A stretch of DNA of 64,000 nt, from contig JAJYPN010000004.1 in the NCBI GenBank assembly GCA_021795395.1, positions 49,399-113,398 of the forward strand, read 5' to 3'. Each line of letters begins with the position of its first letter. Position 1 is the first letter of the stretch. The translations under genes and the position numbers were made by a program. This stretch comes from Pseudomonadota bacterium (GTDB lineage: Bacteria > Pseudomonadota > Gammaproteobacteria > Burkholderiales > Sulfuriferulaceae). The notes below the pieces were generated by a model that saw only the letters and a list, made by a program, of their open reading frames with translations, did no database searches and had not been told where the DNA came from. This document shows positions 45,858 to 57,184 of the stretch, one piece after another.

Positions 45858-46745
45858 TTATTGAATGGGTTTGATTTTCAAACGGCTGCAATCGAGAATG
45901 CGGTGTTTGAGCGCGGGCAAGCTGGTGCGCAAGCTCTTCTGATAATCGGCGTTGACGCTGCCGACGATGATGCCGGAGCCGCGCGGCAAACGGTCGAGAA
46001 TAACGCCCCACGGATCGACGATCATGGTATCGCCGTGCGTTTCTCGTCCGGACAAATGATAGCCGCCTTGCGCGGGAGCGATGACATAAGCCAGGTTTTC
46101 TATCGCCCGCGCGCGCACCAGCGTTTCAAAATGCGCCTTGCCGGTGGTAGCGGTAAATGCCGATGGAACGACGATGATATCGACATCGGGCATGGCGCGA
46201 TACAGTTCGGGAAAGCGCAAATCATAGCAGATAGACAATCCCAGTCTGCCGAAGGGCGTATCGAGCACGACGATTTCATCGCCGGATTCGATCACATGCT
46301 CCTCGTCGTAATGTTCGGTGCCCAAATTGAAGCCGAACAGATGAATTTTGTCGTAACGTCCGGCAAGCTTGCCTTTGTCGTCGTAAACGAGGCAACTGTT
46401 GCGCACCTTATTGGGGTTATCGCACGCCAGCGGCACCGACCCGCCTATCAGCCAGATTTTATGTTTTTTGGCCAGCTTGGCTAAAAACGTCTGGATAGGG
46501 CCGTGGCCTTCCTTTTCCCTGACGGCTATCTTGTCGGTGTCCTTCAAACCCATAATGGCGAAGTATTCGGGTAGCGCGATCAATTTTGCGCCTTGTTTGA
46601 CGGCGGCGGCGATCAATCGTTCCGCTTCTGCCAGATTGGCTGCGACATTGGGGCCGGATGCCATTTGTATGGCGGCGACACGGGAAATGGGATGGGTTTC
46701 GCGAGATTTCATTAATGCTGCTCTCGTATGAGTCGAGTTGGTCAT
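45858..46745 (-). CDS. Carbon-nitrogen hydrolase (Nit family)
   Basis: A 295-residue member of the nitrilase superfamily with its Glu60 (ALPEYF), Lys133 (YDKIHLF) and Cys173 (SICYDLRFPE) triad. The sequence fits the Nit1/deaminated-glutathione amidase group, which repairs deaminated glutathione, though substrate is inferred. Start at ATG 46745 or the internal ATG 46712 cannot be decided; neither has a strong ribosome binding site. It lies between the yhdP-type gene and tldD. Confidence 0.92.
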   Translation of the reverse strand: MTNSTHTRAALMKSRETHPISRVAAIQMASGPNVAANLAEAERLIAAAVKQGAKLIALPEYFAIMGLKDTDKIAVREKEGHGPIQTFLAKLAKKHKIWLIGGSVPLACDNPNKVRNSCLVYDDKGKLAGRYDKIHLFGFNLGTEHYDEEHVIESGDEIVVLDTPFGRLGLSICYDLRFPELYRAMPDVDIIVVPSAFTATTGKAHFETLVRARAIENLAYVIAPAQGGYHLSGRETHGDTMIVDPWGVILDRLPRGSGIIVGSVNADYQKSLRTSLPALKHRILDCSRLKIKPIQ

Positions 46746-46808
46746 GTTGGATTCCAGACGGTGATATCGATTGTTGAGCCAATTATAACAGTTTTGGTTT
46801 CATCTCCT

Positions 46809-49800
46809 TTACTCGCCTTTTTTCACTATGGGGTCCGCCCAGGGGCCGGTAATGGTGTAATCGAAACTGACAGCATTGCCAAACGGATTTTTTAGCAGCT
46901 CCTGCGCTGCGTAAACGCCCAGAGCGACCACCGGACCGCCGAACAGAGAGCTCGCCAGCGCTACGGTGCCGTTCAGTTTCGGGCTGATGGACGCATGCAA
47001 TTGCTGGGTTTGCGCATTCATGTCTATGGTGCCATTCATTTGTACGCTCGCCGCCGGGCCGTTCATCAAAAAGTCCTTGCTGTAAATAATGCCGCGATTA
47101 AGCTGCATCGTCGCGGATATGTCTTCGAAAGCGAAGCCTTCGCTGAATATATCGCTAAAATCGAGTCCGATATGCTGAGGCAATGCCTGCAGACTCAATA
47201 CCCCCAATAATTTTGCCGCACCGGGATCGATCTTGAGGAAACGGCCGTTTTCGGCGGTCAAAGTGAAATTACCGTCCAGGCTGGTCAGGGTGATGTCGAC
47301 GGGTGTGCCGTTCCAGTCGGCTTGACCGTCGACGATGGCCGTGCCGTTTTTGATCGTCCCCGGATGACCGAAGCGATCGAAAAAATGCCCGATGTTTTTA
47401 ATGTTCAGCCGTATCGTAGCTATGGTTTCAGGCGTGGAGTTCGGATGCCAGATGGCGGACATCCGAAGTTTGCTGTCGCTGTCGTCGAGCATTATCTGTT
47501 CGAAGCGCAAACCGCCAGGAATCGGTGTCGCGCGCACCCTGAGCCGTCCTAAATGACGTTTGCCCAACAGCAGATCGTCGACATCCACGACCAATTCGGG
47601 TAAAGCGGTCGAACCGGAAGTTACTGCGGAGGAAGTGCCGGGTTTGGCTTCGGGTATCTTCAGCGTGTTAAAATGCGCAATCAGTTTGTCGGCTGAAGTG
47701 GACGCGCCGTGTGGCAACCAGTTTATTTTACCTTTCAGCGCAGCGCTGGCGACATCGGCTTGCCAGTTAGCGCCGCTATTTACGGCATTTACATGTATGT
47801 CATTGAATTGACGTTGAAATAACTCGAATTTACCTATGGTTACATCGATATTGATTTTTGCAGGCAGTACAGAGGATGTTCCTGCGGTCGAGGGACTGTC
47901 CCAGCCTTCGAAATCAAAATCGGGAATGTGACCGGTCATCCATATGCCCGGCGAATCCGGTAGCTGGGCTGTCCCGCCAAAATTCACGGCAGCGCGTTTA
48001 ATCTGACCGCCGTTTTCCTGCGTGGCTCGCAATAATGCGGCATTGACCCAATTTCCGTAATGTAAATCGACCAGTTCCTCTCCGCTTCCCGCCGGTTTTG
48101 TGTTGATTTGCAAAGGTATCCTGTCAGTGGGTGTCTTATTGAAAGGTTTTGGCAAGGCAATGGCAATTCCCGATAAATCGCTGTCGAATTCGAGAGGGGG
48201 AACGGTTTGGCCGTGTATCAGGTCGATTTTCCCCTGCCATTGGGTGTTGCCGCTGATTTTTCCGGTCAGATAGGCCGGCAGGTAGGAAGCTATTCCCGAC
48301 GCAGTCAGCAGGCCGGACAAATTGATGCGCACTGTTCCGTCAGAAAGAGTTTGCGTGGTGACGACAGCCGGACCGCCTAATAAACGCAGGGTGATTTTTG
48401 GTATATCAATGCTGTTTTCGGTGAAATGAAGCTTGCCGTTGACGGCTTCCAGCGTAGGGATCGGTTTGTTCGGCGTAATGGTATCGTTAAGAAAATCGAC
48501 GCTGCCATGGATTACCGGATGTTTGATATCGTGCAATGGCAATTGCAGATGCAGCAAAACGTGTGCGTTGCCGATACCGCTTGCGCCTTTGGTCAGCCTG
48601 CCGGTCACCTGTGCGACCGGACTATTGTTGGCGAAACGGATAAGGTCGTTCAAATCGCCTCGTCCTTCGCCGTTGATATACAAAATTTCCTTGTCTTTGG
48701 CGAACAGGTCGGGAATGGCGACGCCGATGTCGCTCAGATGCGCGTTATACAGTCGGGCGGAATCCGAGCGGATGGTCATGCTGGTGCCGAAAAATTTCAG
48801 ATTGCCGTTTATATGATCGATACTGGGATATTCGGGGCCGGGTTGCAATACGCCGTCGGAAAACCGCACATCGACGTTCAGCTGACCGTTTTGGTCATTG
48901 CGAAACGGAAATTTATCGAGATCGCCTTTCAGGCGAAAGCTCGCGTGATCGACCTTGCCTCCCAGCAGGGCGGATTTGAGCCAGTTATAGGCGGGCGGCT
49001 TGATGACCAGCGGCAGATAGCGATAGACTGCCGTGGCGTCGCCGCGGGTAAGTTCGCCTCCTAGATCGATCGAGCCGCGTTGCCCGGGCGTCCATTGATA
49101 TTCGCCCGAGGCGCTGCCGGCGGCATCGGTATTGGAAAATTCTGCGTTCGACAGGTGGAATGAATAACCGGAAGCGGTTTTGCTCCATCTCGCTTTTGCC
49201 GTAAAGGTATCCAGAACGACATGCGGCTCAAATAGTATATTCGTCAGGTCGAGCGTGGCGTGCCGGCTGTCGAGCACGAGCGAGCCCGTAGAGGTATCGG
49301 CATCGATGCGGCCGCTGAGACCGGAAAATCCAGGATCGACAGCGGTCGGTTGCACACTCAATTGGCTAAATTCGCTCTGGAAATGATAATACTGCGGATG
49401 CGACGGATCTCCCTGCCATTGCGCGCGGATATCGTTGAGTATGCCGGCAGGCCGGCGTTGGCTTATCAGGGTTTGCCGGGCGGCTGCAAGGGGAAAGTAG
49501 GGAGCGAGGCGGCTTAATGTCTGCAGGGAAATCGTACTGATTGCGATATTGCCGGTCGCCGGGGTTTTCGGCGATGCCGGGGCTAGATTCAAGGATCCGT
49601 TGAGGCCGGTAATGGCAGTATGGTCCGGCGTATGCAGGGTTAATTGGCGTAGCGTCAGCGCTTGCGCTGAGCCCGGCCGTTTCCATTCGACCTGCCCGGA
49701 AAGATCGAGCAGATCGAGCACCGGCAAATCGGGTTTGAACCGGAGCGATACATCGCGTAACGAGGTCGTTGCCGCAGCGGCGATGAGCTGTTTGCTGGCG

Positions 49801-50591
49801 ATTTGCAATTGCAGGGAAACATTGCCGTAGCCGCTGGTGATGCCGTATGGCAGTGTCAACCACGGTTGCCAGTACGCGAGATTGGTATAAGGTATTTTCG
49901 CCGTGATCCAGCCGTGCCATGAAGCGGCATTTTCGAGATATCTGCCGGTCAATTTTCCGGCGATGTCCACAGGCTGCGATACGGAAGGAGGCGGCGAGGC
50001 ATACAGACGGAATTTGTGAACCTTGCCGTAATTGAGCAGATCGAGATTGATCCGGTCGACTATCAATTCCGGTGCCCCGCGCAAATAGTCCTGCCAGGAT
50101 ATCGTGGCATTGTTGACCCGGATTTCGTGCTGATTCAACAGCCAGTCGCCGAGCAGGTTCTTATGTTGAGGACCGTTGATGACGATGCCCGCCAGATAAA
50201 CGGTGCCGTTTCGGTCGCGCTGCATGCTCAGCACCAGATCGTTTACCGATAATCTGGCGAGTCGTACTTCTCCGTAAATCAGGCTGCTCCACGATAATTC
50301 GGTACGGACGTCAGTAAAAAACAAGGTAGTGCGGTTGTCGCGATCTAATAAACGAACCGACTGGATAAAAAGCTGAGGATGCCAATGTTCCCAATTTGCG
50401 GACAGTCGTCCCAATACCACTTTCTGGTGGAGGGAACGACTGACCGAATCGGCAATTTCGCCGCGCCATTGATCGAGGTCCGGTAATATCCACAATCGCA
50501 CAATCAGCATCATGGCCGCCACAGCCAAGGCAAGCAAGAGCGGAAGATAAATAAAAAATCGCCGTATCAGGACACGGACGCGCATGGCCAT
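46809..50591 (-). CDS. YhdP family AsmA-like protein
   Basis: A 1260-residue envelope protein with one N-terminal membrane helix (about residues 12-32, FIYLPLLLALAVAAMMLIVRLW) and a long beta-rich periplasmic part with DUF3971 and AsmA-type regions (FALEDISATMQLNRGIIYSKDFLMNGPAASVQMNG-type sequence near the C terminus). YhdP and relatives bridge the envelope and move phospholipids to the outer membrane. Full length for the family. It starts 3 bases after the acs stop. Confidence 0.9.
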   Translation of the reverse strand: MAMRVRVLIRRFFIYLPLLLALAVAAMMLIVRLWILPDLDQWRGEIADSVSRSLHQKVVLGRLSANWEHWHPQLFIQSVRLLDRDNRTTLFFTDVRTELSWSSLIYGEVRLARLSVNDLVLSMQRDRNGTVYLAGIVINGPQHKNLLGDWLLNQHEIRVNNATISWQDYLRGAPELIVDRINLDLLNYGKVHKFRLYASPPPSVSQPVDIAGKLTGRYLENAASWHGWITAKIPYTNLAYWQPWLTLPYGITSGYGNVSLQLQIASKQLIAAAATTSLRDVSLRFKPDLPVLDLLDLSGQVEWKRPGSAQALTLRQLTLHTPDHTAITGLNGSLNLAPASPKTPATGNIAISTISLQTLSRLAPYFPLAAARQTLISQRRPAGILNDIRAQWQGDPSHPQYYHFQSEFSQLSVQPTAVDPGFSGLSGRIDADTSTGSLVLDSRHATLDLTNILFEPHVVLDTFTAKARWSKTASGYSFHLSNAEFSNTDAAGSASGEYQWTPGQRGSIDLGGELTRGDATAVYRYLPLVIKPPAYNWLKSALLGGKVDHASFRLKGDLDKFPFRNDQNGQLNVDVRFSDGVLQPGPEYPSIDHINGNLKFFGTSMTIRSDSARLYNAHLSDIGVAIPDLFAKDKEILYINGEGRGDLNDLIRFANNSPVAQVTGRLTKGASGIGNAHVLLHLQLPLHDIKHPVIHGSVDFLNDTITPNKPIPTLEAVNGKLHFTENSIDIPKITLRLLGGPAVVTTQTLSDGTVRINLSGLLTASGIASYLPAYLTGKISGNTQWQGKIDLIHGQTVPPLEFDSDLSGIAIALPKPFNKTPTDRIPLQINTKPAGSGEELVDLHYGNWVNAALLRATQENGGQIKRAAVNFGGTAQLPDSPGIWMTGHIPDFDFEGWDSPSTAGTSSVLPAKINIDVTIGKFELFQRQFNDIHVNAVNSGANWQADVASAALKGKINWLPHGASTSADKLIAHFNTLKIPEAKPGTSSAVTSGSTALPELVVDVDDLLLGKRHLGRLRVRATPIPGGLRFEQIMLDDSDSKLRMSAIWHPNSTPETIATIRLNIKNIGHFFDRFGHPGTIKNGTAIVDGQADWNGTPVDITLTSLDGNFTLTAENGRFLKIDPGAAKLLGVLSLQALPQHIGLDFSDIFSEGFAFEDISATMQLNRGIIYSKDFLMNGPAASVQMNGTIDMNAQTQQLHASISPKLNGTVALASSLFGGPVVALGVYAAQELLKNPFGNAVSFDYTITGPWADPIVKKGE

Positions 50592-50594
50592 GGA

Positions 50595-52562
50595 TCAGGA
50601 CGTAGCATTGAGCTGCTGCAGAATCGCCGGATTCTCCAGCGTTGAAATATCCTGGTCGATCTCGGCGCCGCGAGCGAGCGAGCGCAACAATCTGCGCATG
50701 ATTTTCCCCGAGCGGGTTTTGGGCAGATTGTCGCCGAAACGGATCTCGTCCGGTTTGGCGATAGCGCCAATCTGTTTGGCAATCCAATTGCGCAGGTCGG
50801 CAGCGATTTCGCTTGCGGCTTCGCCTTCAGGGCACGGAATTTTAAGAACCACGAAGGCGACGATCGCCTCGCCCTTGATGTCGTGCGGCTTGCCGACTAC
50901 CGCCGCCTCCGCTACTTGCGGGTGCGCCGCCAGCGCCGATTCGATTTCCATGGTGCCGAGCCGATGGCCCGATACATTGAGCACATCGTCGATGCGACCC
51001 ATGATCCAGTAATATCCGTCTTCGTCGCGATGGGCGGAATCACCGGTAAGATAGGTTTTGCCACCGAGTTCCGCCGGGAAATAAACCTGTTTGAAACGCT
51101 CCGGATCGTTCCACAAGGTTCGCAACAGCGAAGGAAAAGGCCGCTTTATGATCAGATAGCCGCCTTGATCGCCGGTCAGTTTGCCGCCCAGTTCGTCGAC
51201 GATATCGGTCATGATGCCGGGCAGCGGCAAGGTGCACGAGCCCGGTTTGGCGGCTACCGCGCCAGGTAACGGCGCAATCATGTGGCTGCCGGTTTCGGTT
51301 TGCCACCAGGTATCGGCGATAGGGCAGCGCGACCCGCCTACGGTCTGGTAAAACCACATCCACGCTTGCGGATTGATCGGCTCGCCTACCGTTCCGAGCA
51401 GCCTTAAGCTCGACAGATCGTATTGTTCCGGCAGATCGCCGCCCAGCTTGATCAGCGAACGGATGGCAGTAGGCGCGGTATAAAATGTGGTAACGCGATA
51501 CTGTTGTATCATGCGCCAGAAGCGCCCGGCGTCCGGATAGGTCGGCACGCCCTCGAAAATGACTTGCGTCATGCCCAGCGCCAGCGGTCCGTAGGCAACG
51601 TAAGTATGCCCCGTGATCCATCCGACATCGGCGGTGCACCAGTACACATCGGAATCCGGCCTGGCGTCGAATACCCACAGCATCGACAGGATCGCGCCCA
51701 GCAGATAACCGGCGGAGCTGTGCTGCACCCCCTTGGGTTTTCCGGTGGATCCGGACGTATAAAGTATGAACAGAGGGTCTTCCGCGTTCATCCATACCGG
51801 CTCGCATACGGTACTCATGCCCGCAACGCAGTCGTGCCACCAGATATCGCGCTCGGCATGCCATGCGATTTCATTGCTCGCGCGCCGGTAGACGATAACC
51901 TTGCCGACCGCATCGGTTCCCGGCTGTTGCAGCGCTTCGTCGACCACGGCTTTGAGAGGTACGGTTTTGCCGCCGCGAAAGCCGCCGTCCGCGGTAATGA
52001 CGAGTTTGGCTTGGGTATCGGCGATGCGTTCGGCCAGGGATTTGGCGGAGAAACCGCCGAATACCACGGAATGGATCGCGCCTATACGCGCGCAGGCCTG
52101 CATGGCGATAACCGCCTGCGGGCTCATCGGCATATAAATGACGACGCGGTCGCCAGGGGCAATGCCGTGCATCTTGAGCGCATTGGAGAGCGCGCCTACC
52201 TGCTCGTGCAACTGCCGGTAGCTGAGTTGATAGCCGCCGCCGTCGTCGGCCTCGAAAATCAGCGCGGCCTGGTCAGCGCGAACCGGAAGGTGGCGATCGA
52301 TGCAGTTATACGATACATTTAGCTGGCCGTCGTCGAACCAGCGGTAAAAAGGTGCATCGGATTCGTCGAGGATATGCGTAAAGGCTGTATGCCAGTCGAT
52401 ATGCCGGCGCGCCAGATCGGCCCAGAATGCTTCATGGTTCGACTCGGCTTGCGCGCACAGGGCGCGATACGCGTCCAAACCGGAGACGTTGGCATGCCCT
52501 TGAAATTCGGCGGCGGGTGGAAAGGATCTGCGTTCCTGTAAGGCAGATTCGATATACGACAT
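50595..52562 (-). CDS. acs: Acetyl-CoA synthetase
   Basis: A 655-residue AMP-forming acetyl-CoA synthetase. Nucleotide-binding [27 protein letters not shown] with the acetate pocket, and the C-terminal [15 protein letters not shown] containing the lysine acetylated for regulation are intact. ATG 52562 with GGAG before it gives the family start; the longer frame to 52682 overlaps glnE and is rejected. acs and glnE are divergent, 97 bases apart. Confidence 0.96.
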   Translation of the reverse strand: MSYIESALQERRSFPPAAEFQGHANVSGLDAYRALCAQAESNHEAFWADLARRHIDWHTAFTHILDESDAPFYRWFDDGQLNVSYNCIDRHLPVRADQAALIFEADDGGGYQLSYRQLHEQVGALSNALKMHGIAPGDRVVIYMPMSPQAVIAMQACARIGAIHSVVFGGFSAKSLAERIADTQAKLVITADGGFRGGKTVPLKAVVDEALQQPGTDAVGKVIVYRRASNEIAWHAERDIWWHDCVAGMSTVCEPVWMNAEDPLFILYTSGSTGKPKGVQHSSAGYLLGAILSMLWVFDARPDSDVYWCTADVGWITGHTYVAYGPLALGMTQVIFEGVPTYPDAGRFWRMIQQYRVTTFYTAPTAIRSLIKLGGDLPEQYDLSSLRLLGTVGEPINPQAWMWFYQTVGGSRCPIADTWWQTETGSHMIAPLPGAVAAKPGSCTLPLPGIMTDIVDELGGKLTGDQGGYLIIKRPFPSLLRTLWNDPERFKQVYFPAELGGKTYLTGDSAHRDEDGYYWIMGRIDDVLNVSGHRLGTMEIESALAAHPQVAEAAVVGKPHDIKGEAIVAFVVLKIPCPEGEAASEIAADLRNWIAKQIGAIAKPDEIRFGDNLPKTRSGKIMRRLLRSLARGAEIDQDISTLENPAILQQLNATS

Positions 52563-52659
52563 TAAAATCTCCGCATTAAGCTTGGTGTGTGGGTGAAATT
52601 GAACCCGAATTGCCTCGTTTGAACGACCCGATAGTGCAACATTCCGGAAGGTTGACGTA

Positions 52660-55341
52660 ATGAGCGACAATAAATTGATCAATCTGGCGAGCGGTCATTC
52701 GCGCTATTTTCAGCGTTTATGCGCAGCGGATGCCGACTTCGCTGATCGTATACTAACGCATTTGGACATACCTTGGAATATCGCTTCCATGCAAACGCAT
52801 CTCGACGCTGCGGCGATAGCGGATCATGACGGCTTGCAACGTGCATTGCGCAAATTGCGCCAGGAAGTGATCGGTCAAATTATCGTACGCGATCTGGCCG
52901 GCCTGAGTGATCTGCACGCAGTGATGCGCATGTGTACGGACTTGGCGCAAACGACGATACGCTGCGCTTTGCATCATCACGCCAAATGGCTGGCTGAACT
53001 ATACGGCATGCCGCAGCTGGCGGACGGTGCGTCGATGGAGCTGGCGGTGATCGGAATGGGTAAGCTCGGCGGCGGCGAACTCAATGTATCGTCGGATATC
53101 GATCTGGTTTATCTGTACGCTGCCGAAGGTCAAACGACTGGCGGCAAGCCGGTTTCGTATCATCAGTTTTTTACCCTGCTGGCCAAAAAAATCGGTTTGG
53201 CTTTATCCGAACTGACCGTGGACGGTTTTGTGTTTCGCGTCGATACGCGATTGCGTCCGTGGGGTGACGCCGGACCGATGGCGATGAGTTATGCGGCATT
53301 CGAAGATTATCTGATCGTACACGGCCGCGAATGGGAGCGTTACGCCTGGATCAAAGGCCGGGCACTGACCGGCAGCAACCTGAATGAGCTTGACGCCATC
53401 GTCTGGCCCTTTGTGTTCCGCAAGTATCTGGATTTTAACGCTTTGTCGGCGATGCGCGATCTGCACGCGCAGATCCGGCGTGAAGTCGTGCGCCGTGACA
53501 GGGTGGATAATATCAAGCTCGGCCCGGGCGGCATACGTGAAATCGAATTTATCGCGCAAGTATTCCAGCTGATACGTGGCGGTCAGGTGCCGGCACTGCA
53601 AACTCGCGCGACACTCACGGTGCTTACTGTTCTGGTCAGCCGCGGGCTGCTGTCCGAACAAAGCGTAGACGAATTGCGCCGGGCATACTTTTTTTTACGC
53701 AACCTGGAGCATCGCCTGCAATATCTGGATGATGCACAGACGCAGCAATTACCCGCGCATGCTGAAGACAGACGGCGTATCGCCGGCAGTATGGGCTACG
53801 CCGATTACGACGCTTTTCTGGCGGAACTGAATGCCCATCGGGCATGTGTTACTACCGCTTTCGAGCAGATTTTCGCCACGCCGCAGGCGGATACCGAATT
53901 ACATGAATTAAGCGCATTATGGCTGGGTCTGCTCGACGATGACGAAGCCATGGCGGAACTGGCGAGGCTGGGATACGAAGCGCCGGCCGAAGTCTATCAT
54001 CGTCTCGGTCAGATGCGCTGCAGCCAGCGCTATCTGAATTTGCCGGCCAGCCATCGTACCCGCTTCGATAAACTGGCGCCGGAACTGATCGCGGTGGCGG
54101 CCAATTTCGCTCCCGCCGAAGCGACTTTGGCGCGGATGCTCGATTTGCTCGAAGCGATCGCAGGCCGCACGGCGTATCTCGCCTTGCTGATCGAATATCC
54201 GGCGACGTTGCTGCAAGTGGCCAGGATTTGCGCTGCGAGCCCTTGGGCCGCGCAGTACCTGACGCGCAATCCGATGTTGCTGGACGAATTGCTCGATCCG
54301 CGCGTACTCTACGTCATTCCCGACTGGGCGGCACTGAAAGCGGAATTGGACACGCAGCTGCTTGCCCTGGCGGACGAAACCGAACGGCAGATGGACGCCT
54401 TACGGCATTTTCGCCAGCGGGAAACCTTTCATTTGCTGGCGCAGGATTTGACTGGAGTACTTTCGCTGGAGCAATTGTCCGACCATTTATCGGATCTGGC
54501 TGCGCTGGTTTTGACGACGGTGCTGCCGCTGGCGTGGGCGGATGTGCATCGCCGTCATCGCGAAATTCCGGCTTTTGCCATCGTCGGTTACGGAAAGTTG
54601 GGAGGGCGGGAGCTGGGCTACGCTTCGGATCTGGACCTGGTATTCCTGTATCGCGACGATGCGCCCGATGCGGCGGAACATTATGCGCGCCTGGCGCAAC
54701 GTATCAATACCTGGCTCTCAAGCGTCACCGCGGCGGGCACATTGTATGAAATCGATCTGCGCCTGCGCCCCGACGGCGCGTCGGGTTTGCTGGTCAGCAG
54801 CGTCGATGCGTTTCGGGATTACCAGACCCGTCATGCCTGGACCTGGGAGCACCAGGCGCTCAGCCGGGCACGGTTCGTCGCCGGCGACGCGGTGGTCGGT
54901 GCGATGTTCGAACAAATCCGCATCGACATTCTCACGCAACGCCGCGATCTGAAAAAACTGCGCGAAAATGTGCTCGCCATGCGGCGCAAGATACAGGACG
55001 GACATCCCAATCCGAGCGCTCTGTTCGATCTCAAATACGGCGCAGGCGGAATGGTCGACATCGAATTCATGGTGCAGTATCTGGTGCTGGCTCATAGCGT
55101 CGACTACCGGATTTTGACCGGCAATAGCGGCAATCTGGATTTATTGCAGCGGGCCGCAGAACTCGGATTGATCGCTGCCGACGAAGCCGCTGCCGTGGCC
55201 GACGCCTACCGGCAATTCCGCCGCCAGCAACATACCTTGCGTCTGCAGGGCGTGGATAAGGCACGCTCGCCGTTTGCCGAGGTGGCAGAGCATATCGCAG
55301 CGGTAATGTCGGTCTGGACTGGTTTGTTCCAAGTAGATTAG
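52660..55341 (+). CDS. glnE: Glutamine synthetase adenylyltransferase / adenylyl-removing enzyme
   Basis: An 893-residue bifunctional enzyme that adds AMP to and removes it from glutamine synthetase in response to PII and glutamine. Two nucleotidyltransferase domains are visible: the N-terminal adenylyl-removing site [17 protein letters not shown] (about residues 140-156) and the C-terminal transferase site [17 protein letters not shown] (about 647-663). ATG 52660 has GGAAGG 8 bases upstream. The C terminus is complete. Confidence 0.96.
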   Translation: MSDNKLINLASGHSRYFQRLCAADADFADRILTHLDIPWNIASMQTHLDAAAIADHDGLQRALRKLRQEVIGQIIVRDLAGLSDLHAVMRMCTDLAQTTIRCALHHHAKWLAELYGMPQLADGASMELAVIGMGKLGGGELNVSSDIDLVYLYAAEGQTTGGKPVSYHQFFTLLAKKIGLALSELTVDGFVFRVDTRLRPWGDAGPMAMSYAAFEDYLIVHGREWERYAWIKGRALTGSNLNELDAIVWPFVFRKYLDFNALSAMRDLHAQIRREVVRRDRVDNIKLGPGGIREIEFIAQVFQLIRGGQVPALQTRATLTVLTVLVSRGLLSEQSVDELRRAYFFLRNLEHRLQYLDDAQTQQLPAHAEDRRRIAGSMGYADYDAFLAELNAHRACVTTAFEQIFATPQADTELHELSALWLGLLDDDEAMAELARLGYEAPAEVYHRLGQMRCSQRYLNLPASHRTRFDKLAPELIAVAANFAPAEATLARMLDLLEAIAGRTAYLALLIEYPATLLQVARICAASPWAAQYLTRNPMLLDELLDPRVLYVIPDWAALKAELDTQLLALADETERQMDALRHFRQRETFHLLAQDLTGVLSLEQLSDHLSDLAALVLTTVLPLAWADVHRRHREIPAFAIVGYGKLGGRELGYASDLDLVFLYRDDAPDAAEHYARLAQRINTWLSSVTAAGTLYEIDLRLRPDGASGLLVSSVDAFRDYQTRHAWTWEHQALSRARFVAGDAVVGAMFEQIRIDILTQRRDLKKLRENVLAMRRKIQDGHPNPSALFDLKYGAGGMVDIEFMVQYLVLAHSVDYRILTGNSGNLDLLQRAAELGLIAADEAAAVADAYRQFRRQQHTLRLQGVDKARSPFAEVAEHIAAVMSVWTGLFQVD

Positions 55342-55381
55342 TCCGGCAACTTACTATCCTTAAACGTCGGAGAGTTATTGC

Positions 55382-56174
55382 TCATTCGGTTAATATCGTT
55401 TGCAGTCCCGTGGCCAGCGCATCGAAAATCAGCCTGATGCGGGCGCTGGATCGCAATTCTCGATGCGCAGTCAAACCATACCGGCATGGTGGGGATGCGC
55501 GTTTCAAGCAGTACCCTTTGCATGGCAGGCCACTGTTTTGCGATGGCGAGCGGCGCGAACCCGATTCCCAGCCCCGCCAGCGTTGCCTGCCAGCCCACTA
55601 TTTGGTTATCGCATCGGAATGCAAAAAAACTCCGTTCCACCAACATACCCGCTTTACGAAAACCGCGGAGCAAAATATCGGATGAATCCATGCCGATCCA
55701 GTCATATTCGGCAGCGCGGCCGAGTTCGATCTTTCCTTCGAAGCGCTGCAGATAATCGGTATGCGCAAATGCGCCTATGTCGACATCGGCTATGCGTTTG
55801 GTCACCAATCCGCCTTGTTTGGGTCGCGTATGACGGATAGCGATATCGGCTTGACGTTCCAGCAGATTTTCCACCCGGTTCGACGCAACCAATTCGATCT
55901 GGATCTGAGGCTGATTTTGGCGTAGCGGGACGAGGATATTAGGCAGCACAAAGGCCGAAAACATCTCGCTCGCAGTCAGCCGTACCGTACCGCTTGTTTG
56001 TTGAGTCTCGTTCAGGGCGACGAGCGATAAAAGCCGGGCGGAGGTTTCCATCTGACGTGCGGCCGGCAGCAGGGAATTTCCGGCAGTCGTCAGTCGGACT
56101 CCGCGCGCCACTCTTTCAAATAGCACTACGCCCAGCGTCGATTCCAGCTCAGCGAGTTGCCGGCTCGTTAATCC
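55382..56174 (-). pseudogene. LysR-family regulator, truncated and frameshifted
   Basis: Most of a LysR regulator is recognisable: the end of the DNA-binding domain (SRQLAELESTLGVVLFERVARGVRLTTAG) and the substrate domain. The first about 30 residues, with the main part of the helix-turn-helix, are missing, and a stop (TAA, 56175-56177) lies just before the break. Near the C terminus an extra A in the run 55473-55475 shifts the frame; restoring it gives VWLTAHRELRSSARIRLIF and a natural stop at 55382-55384. Both lesions make it non-functional. The break lies at the edge of the toxin-antitoxin block. Confidence 0.85.
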
Positions 56175-56178
56175 TTAT

Positions 56179-56191
56179 GTAATCGCATTAC
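56179..56191. repeat. Short inverted repeat at the LysR break point
   Basis: GTAAT-CGC-ATTAC, perfect, about 5 bases beyond the point where the LysR gene is cut. It may be part of the antitoxin promoter region or a scar of the rearrangement. Confidence 0.35.
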
Positions 56192-56232
56192 GATTTTCCT
56201 GTCTCGCTGTTTTAATTCTAAAATAAACACGA

Positions 56233-56238
56233 TATAAT
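56233..56238 (+). promoter_or_regulatory. -10 box of the first toxin-antitoxin operon
   Basis: TATAAT lies 34 bases before the antitoxin ATG (56272). Two direct copies of TGACCA (56240-56257 region) follow it and could be antitoxin operator half-sites. Confidence 0.5.
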
Positions 56239-56271
56239 TTGACCAATATTCTGACCAAAATCGAGGCGATT

Positions 56272-56505
56272 ATGCGAACAGTGAGCCTGGCGGAAGCCAA
56301 AACCCATTTCAGCGAACTGGTGACAGAGGTTTCCGGGGGGGAAGAGATTGTCATCACGCGTCATGGGCAGCCTATTGCCCGGTTGTGCGGCTTGGACACG
56401 CTTAAATCGGCAATTACTCCTCGAGCCCGGTTTCGCGCTCAATTGCCGAGTTTAGGTGAAAATTCTGTCAGCCTGATCCGCAGTTTGCGAGAAGAAGCAC
56501 GCTGA
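56272..56505 (+). CDS. Phd/YefM-type antitoxin (first pair)
   Basis: A 77-residue antitoxin of the prevent-host-death family: TVSLAEAKTHFSELVTEVSGGEEIVITRHGQPIARL contains the DNA-binding fold, and the basic/helical C terminus (SLIRSLREEAR) would cover the toxin. ATG 56272 is chosen; an upstream in-frame TTG at 56239 overlaps the -10 region. The PIN toxin starts 1 base after the stop. Such antitoxins neutralise the toxin and repress the operon. Confidence 0.88.
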   Translation: MRTVSLAEAKTHFSELVTEVSGGEEIVITRHGQPIARLCGLDTLKSAITPRARFRAQLPSLGENSVSLIRSLREEAR

Positions 56506-56506
56506 C

Positions 56507-56950
56507 ATGCTTTATCTGGATACCAGCTTTATTGCGCCATTGGTATTAAACGAAACGACGAGTGCAGAGATTGAGGCCTTCTTAATTCGGCAACCGGCAG
56601 GGATATTGGCAGTCAGCCAGTGGACTCGGGTCGAATTTACAAGTCTCGTAGCGCGCGAAGTTAGGATGAAAAACTTTACCCTGCAAATTGCCGGGATGGT
56701 GCTGGATGAATTCGAAGCGTTAATTAATCAGTCTTGCCAAATCTGGCTGCCGGGTGTCGCAGATTATGAATTGGCCAGGAAATTTGTTACGAATTTTGAT
56801 TCCGGTTTACGCGGCGGCGATGCGCTTCATCTGGCGATAGCTAAAAATCAGGGCGCTAGCGTATTGCTTACTCTTGATGAAGGGCTTTTGAATGCGGCAG
56901 GGTTATTTAGTATACCGGCCTCACGCGGGATCATTGCTGGAAATCAATGA
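56507..56950 (+). CDS. PIN-domain toxin, VapC type (first pair)
   Basis: A 147-residue PIN-domain ribonuclease. Acidic residues of the metal site are seen in LYLDTSFIA (Asp), TRVEFTSL (Glu), GGDALHLAIA (Asp) and LTLDEGLL (Asp). VapC toxins cut specific RNAs, often tRNA-fMet or rRNA; the target here is unknown. Paired with a Phd-type antitoxin rather than a classic AbrB-type VapB. Confidence 0.9.
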   Translation: MLYLDTSFIAPLVLNETTSAEIEAFLIRQPAGILAVSQWTRVEFTSLVAREVRMKNFTLQIAGMVLDEFEALINQSCQIWLPGVADYELARKFVTNFDSGLRGGDALHLAIAKNQGASVLLTLDEGLLNAAGLFSIPASRGIIAGNQ

Positions 56951-57070
56951 TAAACACGATTTGCGGTTTCAGTCGCAGGCGGTATTCGAAGAAATGAGGC
57001 AATTGCGAGCCCGAATGGCGTCAGTCATGAGTTGCGTGAGCAGGAAAGAAGTCCTGTAATGAATTGTATC

Positions 57071-57095
57071 GGACATTGATACTGGACATTGATAC
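57071..57095. repeat. Two tandem copies of GGACATTGATAC
   Basis: GGACATTGATAC occurs at 57071-57082 and 57084-57095, separated by one T, in the gap between the two toxin-antitoxin pairs. A simple duplication or a pair of protein sites. Confidence 0.5.
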
Positions 57096-57184
57096 ATGCC
57101 AATGGAGTTACTCCCTACATTTTTTTGTACGTAAGATGGCTTTGTGGTAACGTACCTACATTGTTTTGAAAGAAAGCCATCGCC

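Noticed and set aside
52563..52682. N-terminal extension of acs by 40 residues into glnE
   Set aside because: ATG 52562 has a ribosome binding site and the normal family start; the extension overlaps divergent glnE.
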